A stretch of 64,000 nucleotides of DNA from positions 10,027,001-10,091,000 of the forward strand of contig NC_071668.1 in assembly GCF_028554725.1 (NCBI RefSeq), given 5' to 3'. Position numbers and translations under genes: made by a program. Within the stretch, counting starts at the first letter, position 1, and every line of letters begins with the position of its first letter. The notes under the pieces were generated by a model that had not been told where the DNA came from, ran no database searches, and worked only from the letters and a program-made list of their open reading frames with translations. Below, in pieces: positions 26,516-38,165 of this stretch. This DNA is from Zeugodacus cucurbitae (lineage: Eukaryota > Arthropoda > Insecta > Diptera > Tephritidae).

Positions 26516-26881
26516 GCTTTTTCACACAGCCCAATTAATTGATCAATTAAAATTTTGGTTGGGAAACTTTTGGCTTTCACACTGCCTACTACTAGATAAC
26601 CGATCAGCTGTTATGCATTTTTTTTTTACTCATAGTTTTTATTTTGTTTTTTTTTTTTCATGAGAGGTTGGTAAGTTTCATCAACAGATTGCTATTTTTA
26701 GCAGCGACATCTACCGTCCTGTAGCGTGAACAACAATTCTCATTCATAGACAACATTTTCAAGTCGATTAAGATTCAATTAAAAATTAATGTAGATTTTA
26801 TTTTGTTACCATACATCATAATAAGCGTTTTAATCGAGCAGAGGCCGGTTAATTGATCAATTAGCTCCTGTGTGAAAAAGG
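26516..26881 (-). mobile_element. MITE-like element, copy B (366 bp), inverted relative to copy A
   Basis: Ends are GCTTTTTCACACAG and CTGTGTGAAAAAGG, flanked by TA at 26514-26515 and 26882-26883. Internal landmarks match copy A in reverse complement, for example GAGCAGAGGCCGGTTAATTG, GACATCTACCGTC and GCGTGAACAACAATTC. It is non-coding. Confidence 0.75.
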
Positions 26882-29048
26882 TATAAGCTGTTCTGATTTT
26901 GATTTTTCGATATATTGGTTAATTCGTAAAGGAGTGATGTCGATAACTTCGTTTAATAACCGATACCTTTCGGTAAAAATCGATTACCAATATTGTCAAA
27001 TTCTTTGACAATTTAAAATATAAATAATCGATAAAAATAAAATAAAATTATCGAAAATTATCAAAATATCCAAAAATAAATCGATAATATAGGAAAAAGT
27101 TCAGCTATGGTTGCCACCCTGAATAAAAAATTAAATCAAAAAGTAATAATAATCAAAAAATAGTATATACACATTGTTGTTATATAAAAAAGTAAAGCGA
27201 AAAAATATATATTTATGAATGTGGCAGAGTGTGGTTGCCAGATCGCTTTAAAAAGTATTTACCGAAATTTCAACAAATAAAAACCACGACGATGCGACTA
27301 AACGCAAACATGGAAAATTGCTATTAGAAGTATTTGCAGCAATTCCAAACACACCCACACACTCACACATGAAAGCATAAAATTGCTGAAATCAATGAAA
27401 TAACAACCGGAAGAGGCGGACAATATGTAAGTAACGACATGTGTGTGTTTGTGTAAACTAGTGGCGGTGGGGGCGGTGAAGAGGCGTTGGTGGTGAACAT
27501 TTACGCTTGATTGGAGCCAACAATGCAAATGGTAAGCGATGTGGATTTGCATTCGCAACATTTGCTTGCAATTGTTGAATTGTTGGGTGTACAGTTAGTT
27601 GGTTGGATGGTTGGTTGGTTAGTCGCTTTGGCGTGCCCGTATGGGTGCGAATGGACGTAAATTTAAATTTACAAGGCAGCAAGTCAAAGTGCAGCAACAA
27701 CACAAGCAGCAGACGCAGCAGCAGTGACAGCAACATCGACAACATTGTCACAGTACAACAACAACAACAGCAGTAGCAAAGCATACTCGTAGGATGTGGG
27801 TGGCCATGTTGCAAGCAGTCAATATGCATTGCGGCAACAATCATAGAGAGTAGGGAGTAACTGCGGAAATTTGTCGAATAAAACTCGTAAACGCAAAATC
27901 ACAACTTGTAAAATCGAATTTTCGTTGGAAAATTTACGAAATTTTATGGCGCATTGGAGTTGCAACATATTTGAAGAATACACGTGATTTCTACATATTT
28001 GTAGGTAGACTCTTTAGACATATTAGATAGATTTCGAAATTAGTTTCGAGAACTAAACACCATTCGAGACCATCTATGTCTTCTACACTATCTTCTTGAG
28101 ACCAGAACACAGTCTTACAGATCCGTCTGAGCCATATATTCTTAAATCAGACCTAAAATAGATCAATCCTATCGGATCCATACATCTATTTTAGAAGAGG
28201 TACATTGGTTTTATTAGTCCCCAGTGTTATCGACAAAAACTCCCTTCATTCTACTTCTAAAAAAAAGTCTTAGTTTTCAATTCTGACCACGTCCCTTATC
28301 CACCAAGGATCGATTATCGAAACTCCCTTAACAACTGATAGGTATTACACTTTCTAGTATGTACCGATCTCATGAAAAAAACATTTCTTTTCAATATAGC
28401 CAATTTTGAGTGTTGTATAAGGTCCCGTTAGCCTCTACCTTTGAGTGTTGTATGGGATTTTTTCACAACTTATGCTCCTTAATGTAAAAGTTCTCCGAAA
28501 AGATAGATTATTTTCGCTTTTAAGAGGTTAATTTCAGAATCTTTCGGGTTCTTTCTCGAAGCTTATTGAGTATCTCAAAAAGTCTATCTGTAGTCTTAAA
28601 GTATAGATTACTACGAATTTTCGTTTCTATCATCGCACTATTCGGTTTATCCGACCTTACTTTAAAGGACGGGTCTGATGATAAAACTTATTACAAAATG
28701 GTGGAGGGACTTGAATTTAGGGAACTTCTTTACACCTGTCAAAATTCGGGAATTAAACACCACTTTTTAAATAGAAGACGTTCATATTTGAAGGTTATAT
28801 ATTCCTATGTTTATCCATTCACCTACTCAACATCCAAAACCATCAAATATACGCTCCAAATCGACTGTATTTCGGTTTTCCTTTATAATTATTTTTTCCA
28901 ATGAAACCGACAGTCGAACAGCAATAGTGGCAACAACAAAAACGCGGCTGAAAGCCACTTCTATGATATTTGCGCAATAAAAGCCATGAAAGTCAAGAAG
29001 CAATGAATGCATTGAAAGAGCTAGCGGGGGAGAGAATGAGAGAGCAAC
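26882..29048. other. Non-coding stretch
   Basis: AT-rich DNA with several ATCGAT/AATCGATAA words at 26940-27090 and TTG/CAA/CAG runs at 27660-27780. No coding sequence recognised. Confidence 0.35.
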
Positions 29049-29396
29049 GTTGGGGTTAGGGATGGCAACGATTAATCATTTGATTAAATTAATCGATTAT
29101 TTTCATTTAATTTACGATATAATTGCATAGAAACACCTTTTCTAATTACTCGACTATTACTCGAGTAATTGCAAAATAATCGCAAACAGCATTTTCAAAT
29201 TTAATACATTTTATGTTCATCTAAGTTAGCTTACAAGGGTCGAAATTGGTCACATCAGTCATTAATGACTGTAAACGTTGTAAACATGGTTAAATACTAA
29301 TATGTCAATGTAGTTTAATATCAAAAAATGAATGTCTGATAACACTGCATTTATAGTTAAGTCAAACGCATTTTTCGTTCAGTTGTTTGAATTGCA

Positions 29397-29489
29397 ATGG
29401 CGCCAGTTAAAAGCGAAGTATGGAAATTTTTTAATACAATAAGCAATAACTACGTTAAATATCAACTCAAATATCAAAAGCGGGTGTAA
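29397..29489 (+). pseudogene. N-terminal remnant of hAT transposase (BED-finger start)
   Basis: An ATG opens a 30-codon frame reading MAPVKSEVWKFFNTISNNYV and then a stop. The KSEVWKFF pattern is the usual opening of the BED zinc finger found at the N-terminus of hAT transposases. The expected Cys pair after it is not readable (YQLKYQ where a C-x2-C would lie). Everything downstream of the stop is lost or unrecognisable. Its position just inside the left terminus agrees with that role. Confidence 0.6.
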
Positions 29490-29730
29490 CTGCGACCGAA
29501 AAACGCAATCGTTTGACAACAAAACGTTTATCGAAATTGCTTTTTCTTCAAACTTGGTTGAACAGACTTCTAAATTTTCTTGACTTCAATGAATATATTT
29601 TCCTTTATGATAAGACAAATGAATTTTTAATACGATATTTTAATTTTATTTCCGTTTTTGTTTTTGTGTATATACCAACACAATTTGAATGTCTGAAATA
29701 AGAATATAGTCTCCTATTTACTGCTACTTT

Positions 29731-30266
29731 GGGCTGAGTAGGCAATTGAACAGTAAAGTCCTCTCTCGACGAACCAAAATCAAACTCTACAAGTCGCTTA
29801 TCATTCCCGTCCTGCTTTATGGTGCAGAAGCTTGGACGATGTCAACATCAGATGAGACGACACTAGGAGTTTTCGAGAGGAAAATTTTGCGCAAGATTTA
29901 CGGACCTCAGAACATTTGCAACGGCGAATACCGCAGACGATGGAACGATGAGCTGTACGAGTTATACGACGACATTGACATAGTTCAGCGAATAAAAAGA
30001 CAGCGGCTACGCTGGCTAGGTCATGTTGTCCGAATGGACGAAAACACTCCAGCGCTGAAAGTGTTCGATGCAGTACCCGCCGGAGGAAGTCGAGGAAGGG
30101 GAAGACCTCCACTCCGTTGGAGGGACCAGGTGGAGAGCGACCTGGTTACACTTGGGATCTCCAACTGGCGCCGAGCTGCGAAGGAGAGAGAGAGGTGGCG
30201 CACTATCGTCGATTCGGCTATAACCGGCTAAACGGTTGAACGCCAATCACATACATACATACATAT
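29731..30266 (+). mobile_element. 5'-truncated RTE-type non-LTR retrotransposon, C-terminal part of the reverse transcriptase ORF
   Basis: An open frame of about 165 codons runs to the stop at 30229-30231. Visible are YKSLIIPVLLYGAEAWTMS, FERKILRKIYGP, RLRWLGHVVRMDENTPALKV and RGRPPLRWRDQVE, the characteristic post-catalytic tail of RTE-like endonuclease-reverse transcriptases. The palm motifs are absent because of 5' truncation, typical of LINE insertion. The 3' end carries an ACAT microsatellite tail (about 30248-30266), as RTE elements usually do. The uninterrupted frame suggests a fairly young insertion. It lies within the hAT element. Confidence 0.85.
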
Positions 30267-30640
30267 TTTATTGGTTTTATTTTTACGCAAAGTTGCAAAA
30301 CATAGTCTTTCAAGCAAGAGATAATTCTTTTACTTTAAGATTGCTGTGCATATTTTGAAAAATTGAATGTCATTGTGCTACTTAACTTCAAATGTAGGCC
30401 ATTTTCTCTTTTTGGATATATCTGGGGCTCTGTGATAGAGAATTATAATACAAGATTCGGCGCTGAAACTGGTGGTGGTCTTTATGCAGTTTAGTATTAT
30501 TTGAAAACATTGGAATTAATCGATTAATCGATTTTTTTACATTAATTGCAATTAATTTCAATTATTTTTTTATTTCTTTCAATTAATCATTTGATTATTT
30601 AATCGATTAAAAACAAATTTTTGCCATCCCTAGTTGGGGT

Positions 30641-32163
30641 GAAGCGCAATGACTGTCATGCAAATTTTCTTCGATTCAATTTCAATTCGCATTTTTTCGT
30701 TGCACTCTGTTCTTTTTTGGTTGTTGTTGTTTATTTTTTTGCATTTTTCCTTTCATTTCGGGGTAACCTATTGAATTCAGTTGCATTGAAGTGCGGGCGC
30801 AAACGGAGACATGTGTACTGGTGTAGTACTAAAAATACATAGAAATAAATGTCAGCGCTACGCAATGGTTAAATATTTATTGCATAAATGCACTCAAATG
30901 ATTGCGAATTTGCAAATTGCGCAAATATTCGTAAAAGCATTGCAAAGTGTAGAGAGCAATCACATCTACATACATAAATACGATATATTATATAAACTAC
31001 TCACTTGACGATCAAATCAGCTCAAATATTTTTATAAGCGTGTATTATAATATTATATTATTAGTTTTGTGTAAATATTTTGTTATTTAACGAGCTTTTA
31101 GAGAGTGCTGATTAGAAAGCTCAAGTATTTTATACAGGAATTTAAAATATTGTCAGGACAATGAGTATATTACAGAGTAGGTTTGGCGGCAAGAATCCAA
31201 TCAACAGATAATTTGATGTTTAGTTTAGGAATATTTAGAAACTTAAAAGAGTTTGCTTTCGAAAAAAACTTCAAAGGTACTGTTAAAACATGCTCAAAAG
31301 TAAAAAAATATTTAACTGTTTTCACGATAAACGCTAGCATGGCTCTATGACAAACTTAAACTTTTTTGATTTGAATGACGACTTGAAGACTAATCTAACA
31401 AAATTCAACCAATTCACTAGAAATAAATTACCATCGACAATAGAGTTTAATCTCATTAGACCTCTAAGCTTTTAGGTGAGGTTGAGATCATGCGACATAC
31501 ATATATAGTTTGAGTTATGCTACCAATTTTTTTAAATGAACTTTCTTTTCAGATACGACAACAGCCCATAACTTCATATGTGACAACCCACACCAAACAA
31601 GACGAGACAAAAACGGATGTTCGCTTGGTTTGGTTAAGAGCAAAATACGTTTTTGTGTCCTATTAGTCCAAGACGTTTTTTACTATTCCGGTGTGGGTTG
31701 AGCCTAAATATCGAATTCTTCAGACACAAATTATGCGACATATATAAAAAGCTCACTGAAAATTCAGATTTATTTTCAATATAACTGATTTATATATATT
31801 AAATAATACCTTCTGCAAGCCATATATATAACTAGTGGACCGCTCCGGCTTTGCACGGGTTTAAACAAACATTTCTAAAGTTATAAGTTTTTACACACTC
31901 TCCCATACATATGTATGTACTTTCCCGTTTCTTGCATGGGTCCATTTAAAAAAAAAAATAATAAGGTAAATTCGAACATGAACTAATATTTTATTTGCAA
32001 TGGCTAAAACTTGATTACGACGACTAGTCTTTGTTGTCTGTTGTCTCTCGACTACTCGACTTTCAATCGCGTACTTGGGAGTTTTTGAAATCTTGTTCAG
32101 CAAGGAGCTGCGAGCGCTAGTTACTCGACTCAGTGGAATGCGATTGCGATGCGAAGAGAATGG
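30641..32163. other. Non-coding stretch
   Basis: AT-rich unique-looking DNA, except for a small inverted-repeat element at 31584-31700. The words CCGGCTTTGCACGGG near 31847 look like part of an old interspersed repeat. No gene recognised. Confidence 0.35.
31584..31700. mobile_element. Possible 117-bp MITE with CAACCCACACC termini
   Basis: The left end CAACCCACACC at 31584 is the exact reverse complement of the right end GGTGTGGGTTG at 31700. A second, inner inverted pair (CCAAACAAG and CTTGGTTTGG) makes a hairpin in the left half. No convincing target duplication is seen, so this could also be a chance inverted repeat. Confidence 0.4.
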
Positions 32164-33182
32164 CTTGCAAGTAGGGATGCAAACGATGTAGCGATGTTTT
32201 TGAAACATCGATGCTTTTTGTTAGCCATTGATGTTTCGAATCTAAAAATATCGATGCATCGATGTCACTTTCAACGATGTTTTATTTCGATGTTTTATAT
32301 AAAAAATAGACTTCACACCTTCACACTTTTTCGGGTATTAACTCGAAACCCTCTGTTTGGATACGCTTTATTACATTAGAATTCGATTTTTGTAAAATAC
32401 GGAGATTATGATTTATTTATACAATTTAATTCTGGCGTAGGCTACTGCGTTAGATCAGAGATTCAAATTACTGCATTTTAAAGATGCTATGGCTAAAAGA
32501 AATAGTTTTTTTGTTTCATAAAAAATTCAAACAATCGCGCTGATACAACGGAATCTTCGGATGGGTGTGAAACAGAATACTCGTTTGATATTTGGAACCA
32601 GAATAAACATTTGGTCCACCAAAAGGTGAAATGTAAGCAGTCAAATTCATCTACAATAACAGGGACGGAAGGTTGAAGAGAAAGTGTATCTCGGCTGTTA
32701 CCCCTACCAATCAGAAGCCAATAGAGTTTGGGTTGACATGAATACTGTGTTTCCGGAGTTGTATAAATAGGCTTATTAATATTTACACATTGTGGACACT
32801 TTAGTGCCGAGTAAACGACCGTTCTCTAAACCCAGGGCAACTATTACGCAGAAGTAAAATAGAAAAGAAATGACAGTGAAAAAACTTTCCATGTCATTGT
32901 TTTGAAATTCTGTTATTTATTGAAAAAAAAAACTTTAACAGACATGTAATGCTAAGTGAAATAAAATGTATCAACTTAAGACGTACTACATTTCATTTAT
33001 TTATGCTCCTGTTTCTTTATCCCTTAGCTTTTCACACTAAATTTAAAATAAGTTAAAAAAGTTCAAAAATACATCGATGTTTCCATGTATCGATGTTTTT
33101 GTTTTCGAAGGGTTTTTAAGAAACAGCGATACATCGATCCATCGATGTTTCATTTCACGATGTTTGAATACCTACTTGCAAG
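32164..33182 (+). mobile_element. Second hAT-type transposon relic (32172-33174) with 8-bp target duplications
   Basis: The termini TAGGGATGCAAAC (left) and, in reverse complement, TAGGTATTCAAAC (right) are flanked by the exact 8-bp direct repeat CTTGCAAG (32164-32171 and 33175-33182). The repeat fits the hAT preference for T at position 2 and A at position 7 and is itself a palindrome. Both subterminal regions carry many CATCGATG-like words. The middle carries a decayed transposase C-terminus. At about 1 kb with internal stops it is non-autonomous. Confidence 0.9.
32438..32865 (+). pseudogene. hAT transposase C-terminal relic, including the dimerisation domain
   Basis: Pieces read in order: ALDQRFKLLHFKDAMAK (hAT transposases have a LDPRFK-like motif), FDIWNQNKHLV, LGCYPYQSEANRVWVDMN with FPELYK, then TLVPSKRPFSKPRATITQK. 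The last matches the very conserved T-x-x-P-S-E-R-x-F-S-x-A-G signature of the hAT dimerisation domain, with Glu changed to Lys and Gly lost. Stop codons and frame changes interrupt it. Confidence 0.8.
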
Positions 33183-35345
33183 ACGATTTTCAGTTTCAGA
33201 TTAAGATTCTCCCTCAAGGAGTCTTTTTAATACTCTCACCTGGGGACAATTTCCCGGTAGTTGAGATTCTAGCAATAAATTAGGCTCGGAGTAAAATAAA
33301 TTGTTCTTATTATATCGGAGACTCACATCCAATGTAATGGAAGTAACTTAAATTTATATCCTTTGTATAGAAACTTACTTGATATAGAGAAAGTTCTACC
33401 AAAGAACTAGAACAACTAATTCTATAAATCGCAATTTTTGTTTAGGCTTCATAAATTCAGTCACAATTTTTTTTGTTGCAAGGTGACACTAATTAGCCAT
33501 TGCAAACTGTCACTTAGAAATGCCAAAATCACAAACTCTATAATTATTTTTATAAATTTAGCATTTCGTATACGAAATAGCAACTAATTGTCATAAAATC
33601 ATGAACTAGTTTATGTACAACCTGTCACAGCGCCATCGCACTTCTGAACATCGCGTGCAATGAATAAGTGAAATGCAACGCTGTGATTTTTCGACAACTT
33701 CCGTGCATGGAAATTAAGTCATTTCAGTTGCATGTTGTCGGCATTTTGACTTGCACTCACATGTCACAGGGATGCTTGTGGATGGAGTGAAATTTAGCAG
33801 GAAAGGAGTGAGAGAAGGAAGTGTATGTGAGAGGAAGAAGAGTATAGTATATGAGAGTATGGAAATTGCATTGAAATGTGGAACCTACTCACACTCTCTT
33901 CTGTAGATTTTGGTGATTTTGCTTCAACCCTATGGACTACTGCTAACAGGCAAACGCACTTGTTAACTGTCATTTCAAATGAATTTTTGTTATTGTTTTG
34001 AGTTAAAGCAATGAGAATGTTATCATTGCTAAAACTTGGTTGTTGTCAGAGTTATTTATATATACTATATATTATTGTTGTTGTTTTGTTGTAGCAGGGC
34101 GCTGTTGTTGATGACTTTAATATGTTGACAATGACAGATCAAATACAAAAACAAAAAACAAGAAAAATTACTTACAAAAAAGAAAAGCTTAAAAGGAAAA
34201 ATAAACAACAACTAGAACTTGTTCTTCAATTCAACTCCCAAAAGTTGCTCGAGCATAGACACAAATTCACCTATAATTTTAGCTGAATCTGGTACACCAC
34301 TCCGCCTGCTCATACTCTTTTGGCATCTCCCTCAAGGTGTTCCAGAGCAGCGCATGTTACACTCCCAAAATACCCATATGGGCACGTAACGAACAACAAA
34401 TCAACTGAACTCTCGAGTTGCTAAGAGTCTCTGCGCATCCCTCAAGCGAACGTAACAGATCGCCGTACTCATCGTAGATTAACCGAGAATGGGAAAATAA
34501 ATCGAAGGGCGGAACTAATTTCGAAATGACTCGAAATAGGCGGACAGTTGAACAAAACGAGACAATCAGCGTACGTGCGGCAAGCAGTAACATCAAGAGC
34601 ATGCACAAACGAACACCGTAGCAATGCCAACACGTCGAAAAGTACACTACACAAAAACAACAAAATAAAAACAGGAAAACTTTGCAGCAATGCGCCAGCA
34701 TCAGTAGTCAAGCAGAAATCAAACGACATTTTAACCAACGCAAAATAAATGGGGGAGGTCGTATGTACGCCGGACAACAACAATGCAACATACAAAAATC
34801 AGTAGCAGAACTTAACATTGGAATTAGTAGAAGATTTTGAACAACAAAGCCGGGCAATGAATGCTTGAAATTATCGTAAAATTGAGTTTGATGTGCACAA
34901 AGCCACTGCATGTGTGTCTGTGTGTGATGGAGTGCGAGCTAAAGTACCCCTCTGCTCGAGAAACTTAACGATAAATGGGCTATTGAAACCGCTTTGAGGC
35001 ATCCAATGGAACGGAAATTACGAGCAACAATTGCACAAAAGAAAAATGAATATTGGACAACAGGCCAGAGGATTGTGAGCCTTGAGTTTTTTGAGTGTTG
35101 CCAGATTGTTTTCAATTTTTTTTTTTTTGAATATATAGTGCATTAGAAATCTAAGAGTCTATCCCTAAATAAAAGAGCAGTTTCTAAGGAAAGAAGCCCA
35201 TAATTTTCAAAAAGTTATTCTTAAAGCCATGATTCTTAAGGTCCGGGGTTTCGAGGAGAGGTCATTCGACTTAATAACAATATCAGATTTCAATTAATCG
35301 AAAGAAAATTAGATAAGATCTTTAGCATAATAAGGAGTGCTCCTC
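33183..35345. other. Non-coding stretch
   Basis: Holds TTG/CAA runs near 34070 and a somewhat G+C-richer part at 34330-34760 with overlapping opposite-strand frames of no recognisable family. No gene called. Confidence 0.35.
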
Positions 35346-35600
35346 CCTAATGTAGTCAATTTACTAACTTGTCTCCATTAATTTGTATAATGAAATTTCT
35401 AATTGACTCAATCAAGGTAATGTCTAAAAAGCTTATAAGAATTATATTTTAACTGTAATGCATTATGATCTATTTAATTTAGTCAGTTAACTAATTGACT
35501 ACATTAATTTTTATAATGAAAATACTAATTGACTCAATTAAGGAAATATCTAAAATGCTTAAAGATTATATTTAAAGAATTTCTGATAAAATTATAATTT
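35346..35600. repeat. Degenerate tandem repeat related in words to the 4.9-6.0 kb array
   Basis: Two diverged units share TTTGTATAATGAAATTTCTA / TTTTATAATGAAAATACTA, then AATTGACTCAATYAAGG and TCTAAAAWGCTTA. They lie at about 35378-35460 and 35509-35590, giving a period near 125-130 bp. Confidence 0.5.
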
Positions 35601-37239
35601 TTGAAGGGTTTTGATTGAACTTAAAAAGCTCTCTTATGTTAGAAAGATTCATATATTTTCCGTATTATCTCACATGCTCGGAGTTAGGTAATTTTGACGA
35701 CATTTTATTTCAATGAATTATTTATCTTTAAAAATAGAGGATTTTATTGTAAGACTCTGGCAACACTGTGCACCTTAAATCAAATCAGACATGAATAGTC
35801 ATACGATTTGTGTGATTCGAGTGTGGTCAAATACAAATTGTCGCATACACTTGAAGCACACGCTCACGCTCCCCCAGTCTCTAGCCTACCAAGCAAACTA
35901 ACCGTAAATTTAGGACAAGACAGTAAAATAATTCTTATTACTCGCCCCTAATCTATACCACTCATACTCGTATGTATGTGCGTAAAGCTCTACTCACTAA
36001 CTTCAGGAGAACAAACAGAAAAAACTACCCAACTAAACTGCACTGATTTATGTCACTTGTCTTCGACATTCCAGCTCAACTCGCATGTAGTCTTGTGGTT
36101 TTTATGATTGGAATTACGACCCAGCTTCAGAGGTAGCATGGCAGCAGCAAGCGAGGCATTAACTACCCGAGCGTGTGTGGAATATTTGTCAATCGATGAG
36201 GTAGCTGCCTGCCGTAATTGTTCACAGAATTGCATTGGATGCTTGTGGTTACGTGTGTATTGCGGTGTGGTGTAATGCTGTTGATTGAGTTCACATTTTT
36301 GCTAATTTCCCTCATTGTTGTTGTTGAGTGATTGGTTAATGCCAGCTGGCAAAGTCATTGACCAACTGACGCGCATTCACATAATTAAGCTGGTAATTAT
36401 TCGGTAGCTTCTGTGGTTAATACTGTATGTATGTATATGCATATAACGGTATATATGTTATAAAGTTTTTCTAGCTTTACAGCACGTAATCAGAAATTAT
36501 TACGGTTGCACATCGTGTGTTTGTTTGTTGTTTTAGAATTAGTAACCGACAGGTAATTTGTTAAATTATTTACTCAATTAGTTGCATCTTCAATTATGGT
36601 GAATTAGTTACCTGATAATTTATGCCATAAACAACAATGCGTGCAATGTATTAGGTGAGCTGATAGCTTGACAGTTTTGTCTTTGCTTCTGGTCGATTAG
36701 TAGAAGTCAAGCTCAGCTGAGACAACAAATATTTGTTATAGAATAAAGCAATCACTTTCAGACACGTTCTCTTGACCCAATTAATAGTAAATTGACTAAA
36801 TTTTGCTTAATTTAAATTATATGGATAACAAGAGAAGAAAGTAAATGGATATGTTATTTATATTTTTCCGAGGCGAAAAATAAATTATAGGCGTTTCACC
36901 GTTTCACTTTCAAAATAACCATTAATCGATAAAAATAAATTTGTCAAAGAAATTGTTCTAACTTTCCTTGGCCTGTGTTAAATTAAACGTTTTCTGCAAA
37001 CGCGGACTTGCAATCTGGTATCCGAAGACATCAGCCATCTTCCGGGAACAAAGAATAGAATCCTCAAATTTTATGATTTTTTTGTGACCAGAGTGGAAAT
37101 AGTATACTGAAAATTGTGAAAATATCTCTATCTAGCTCTGTCTAACCACATGAATGCGTAGTAGAGATCCCATACTCCTTGAACAAGGTAGCTATTTAAT
37201 ATTCAAAATTTTGGTTGGTTTTTTACATTTTATAATATA
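35601..37239. other. Non-coding stretch
   Basis: No gene or structured repeat recognised. A GGCAACACTG motif lies at 35760. Confidence 0.35.
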
Positions 37240-38165
37240 GAAGTTGAAAATTGCAAATTGTTATGCTCAAATTAAATTGTTATATATACCACTCATACAA
37301 CCGACTTTTCAAAAATCAGGTTTAGCGGTATAACCTTTTCAATTTCGCATTTAAAAATCTGAAATATTTCTTATTTTTTAATTATTATGAGAAAAAGATG
37401 CACGGTAAAGATTAGCATATTCAGATTAATATTACCTATAGCTGCCATACAACTGACTTTTCAAAAACGGAATTTGGTATAATAACTACTTCAATTAAGC
37501 AGCTATAACTACGAAATTTTACAGATAATGTATTTATCATACGTAAAATGTGCGTAGTAAAAATCATCACTATCAGATTAATATTAAATGTAGCTGTCAT
37601 ACAACTGACTTTTCAAAAATGAGTTTTAGGAAGATAACTCCTTTAACTAAGCAGCTATGGCTACGGAATTTGGTAATGCACTTACTTATCATAAGTAAAA
37701 TGTGCATAGTAAAAATTATCAATCTCAGATTTATATTAAATGTAGCTGTCATACAACTGACTATTCAAAAATGAGTTTTAACGTTGTAACTTCTACAATT
37801 TAGCAGCTAAGGTTACGAAATTTGTCAAACAATTTACTTATTAGGAGTAAAAAGTGGGGAATAAGTATCATACAGATCGGACGACTATAGCATATAGCTG
37901 TCATGCAACTGCTACTTCAAAAATGAGTTTTAACGTTATATAATTCTTAAAATTAAGCAATTAAAGATATAAAATTCGGTAAAAGTCGTACTTATTATGA
38001 GTAAAGAGTGGAGAATAAATATTATCAAGATCGGATGACTATAACTTATAGCTGTCATGTAAACGGGTTTTCAAAAATGAGATTTTTTGCTATAAGTTTT
38101 TCAATTTCTCAGCTAAAAACTCGGAGTTTATTAATTTTTTTACTACTAAATCACCGAGAGCAGAA
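37240..38165. repeat. 152-bp satellite array, six copies
   Basis: The landmark CATACAAC/CATGCAAC within a TAGCTGTCATACAACTGAC core occurs at 37294, 37446, 37598, 37750, 37902 and 38056. Spacing is exactly 152 bp for the first five and 154 bp for the last. Other shared words are TTTTCAAAAATGAGTTTTA, a TTATCATAAGTAAAATGTG region and GATCGGACGACTATA. The copies have diverged, so the array is old. From memory, similar CTATAGCATATAGCTGTCAT words are frequent in tephritid and drosophilid genomes. Confidence 0.9.

Larger units (their letters stand above)
29049..30640. mobile_element. hAT-type DNA transposon (29057-30632) with target duplications, carrying a nested RTE fragment
   Basis: The inverted termini are TAGGGATGGCAA at 29057 and TTGCCATCCCTA ending at 30632. 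Both are flanked by an exact 8-bp direct repeat GTTGGGGT (29049-29056 and 30633-30640), the target-duplication length of the hAT superfamily. Inside each end are AT-rich subterminal repeats containing ATTAATCGATT. A short transposase start is preserved at 29397, and an RTE retrotransposon fragment (29731-30266) sits inside, so the hAT element inserted first. Without the RTE insert the hAT part is about 1 kb, too short for a complete transposase. Confidence 0.9.

Noticed and set aside
29801..30246. Minus-strand frames opposite the RTE fragment
   Set aside because: Antisense shadows. The plus strand carries the recognisable reverse-transcriptase tail.
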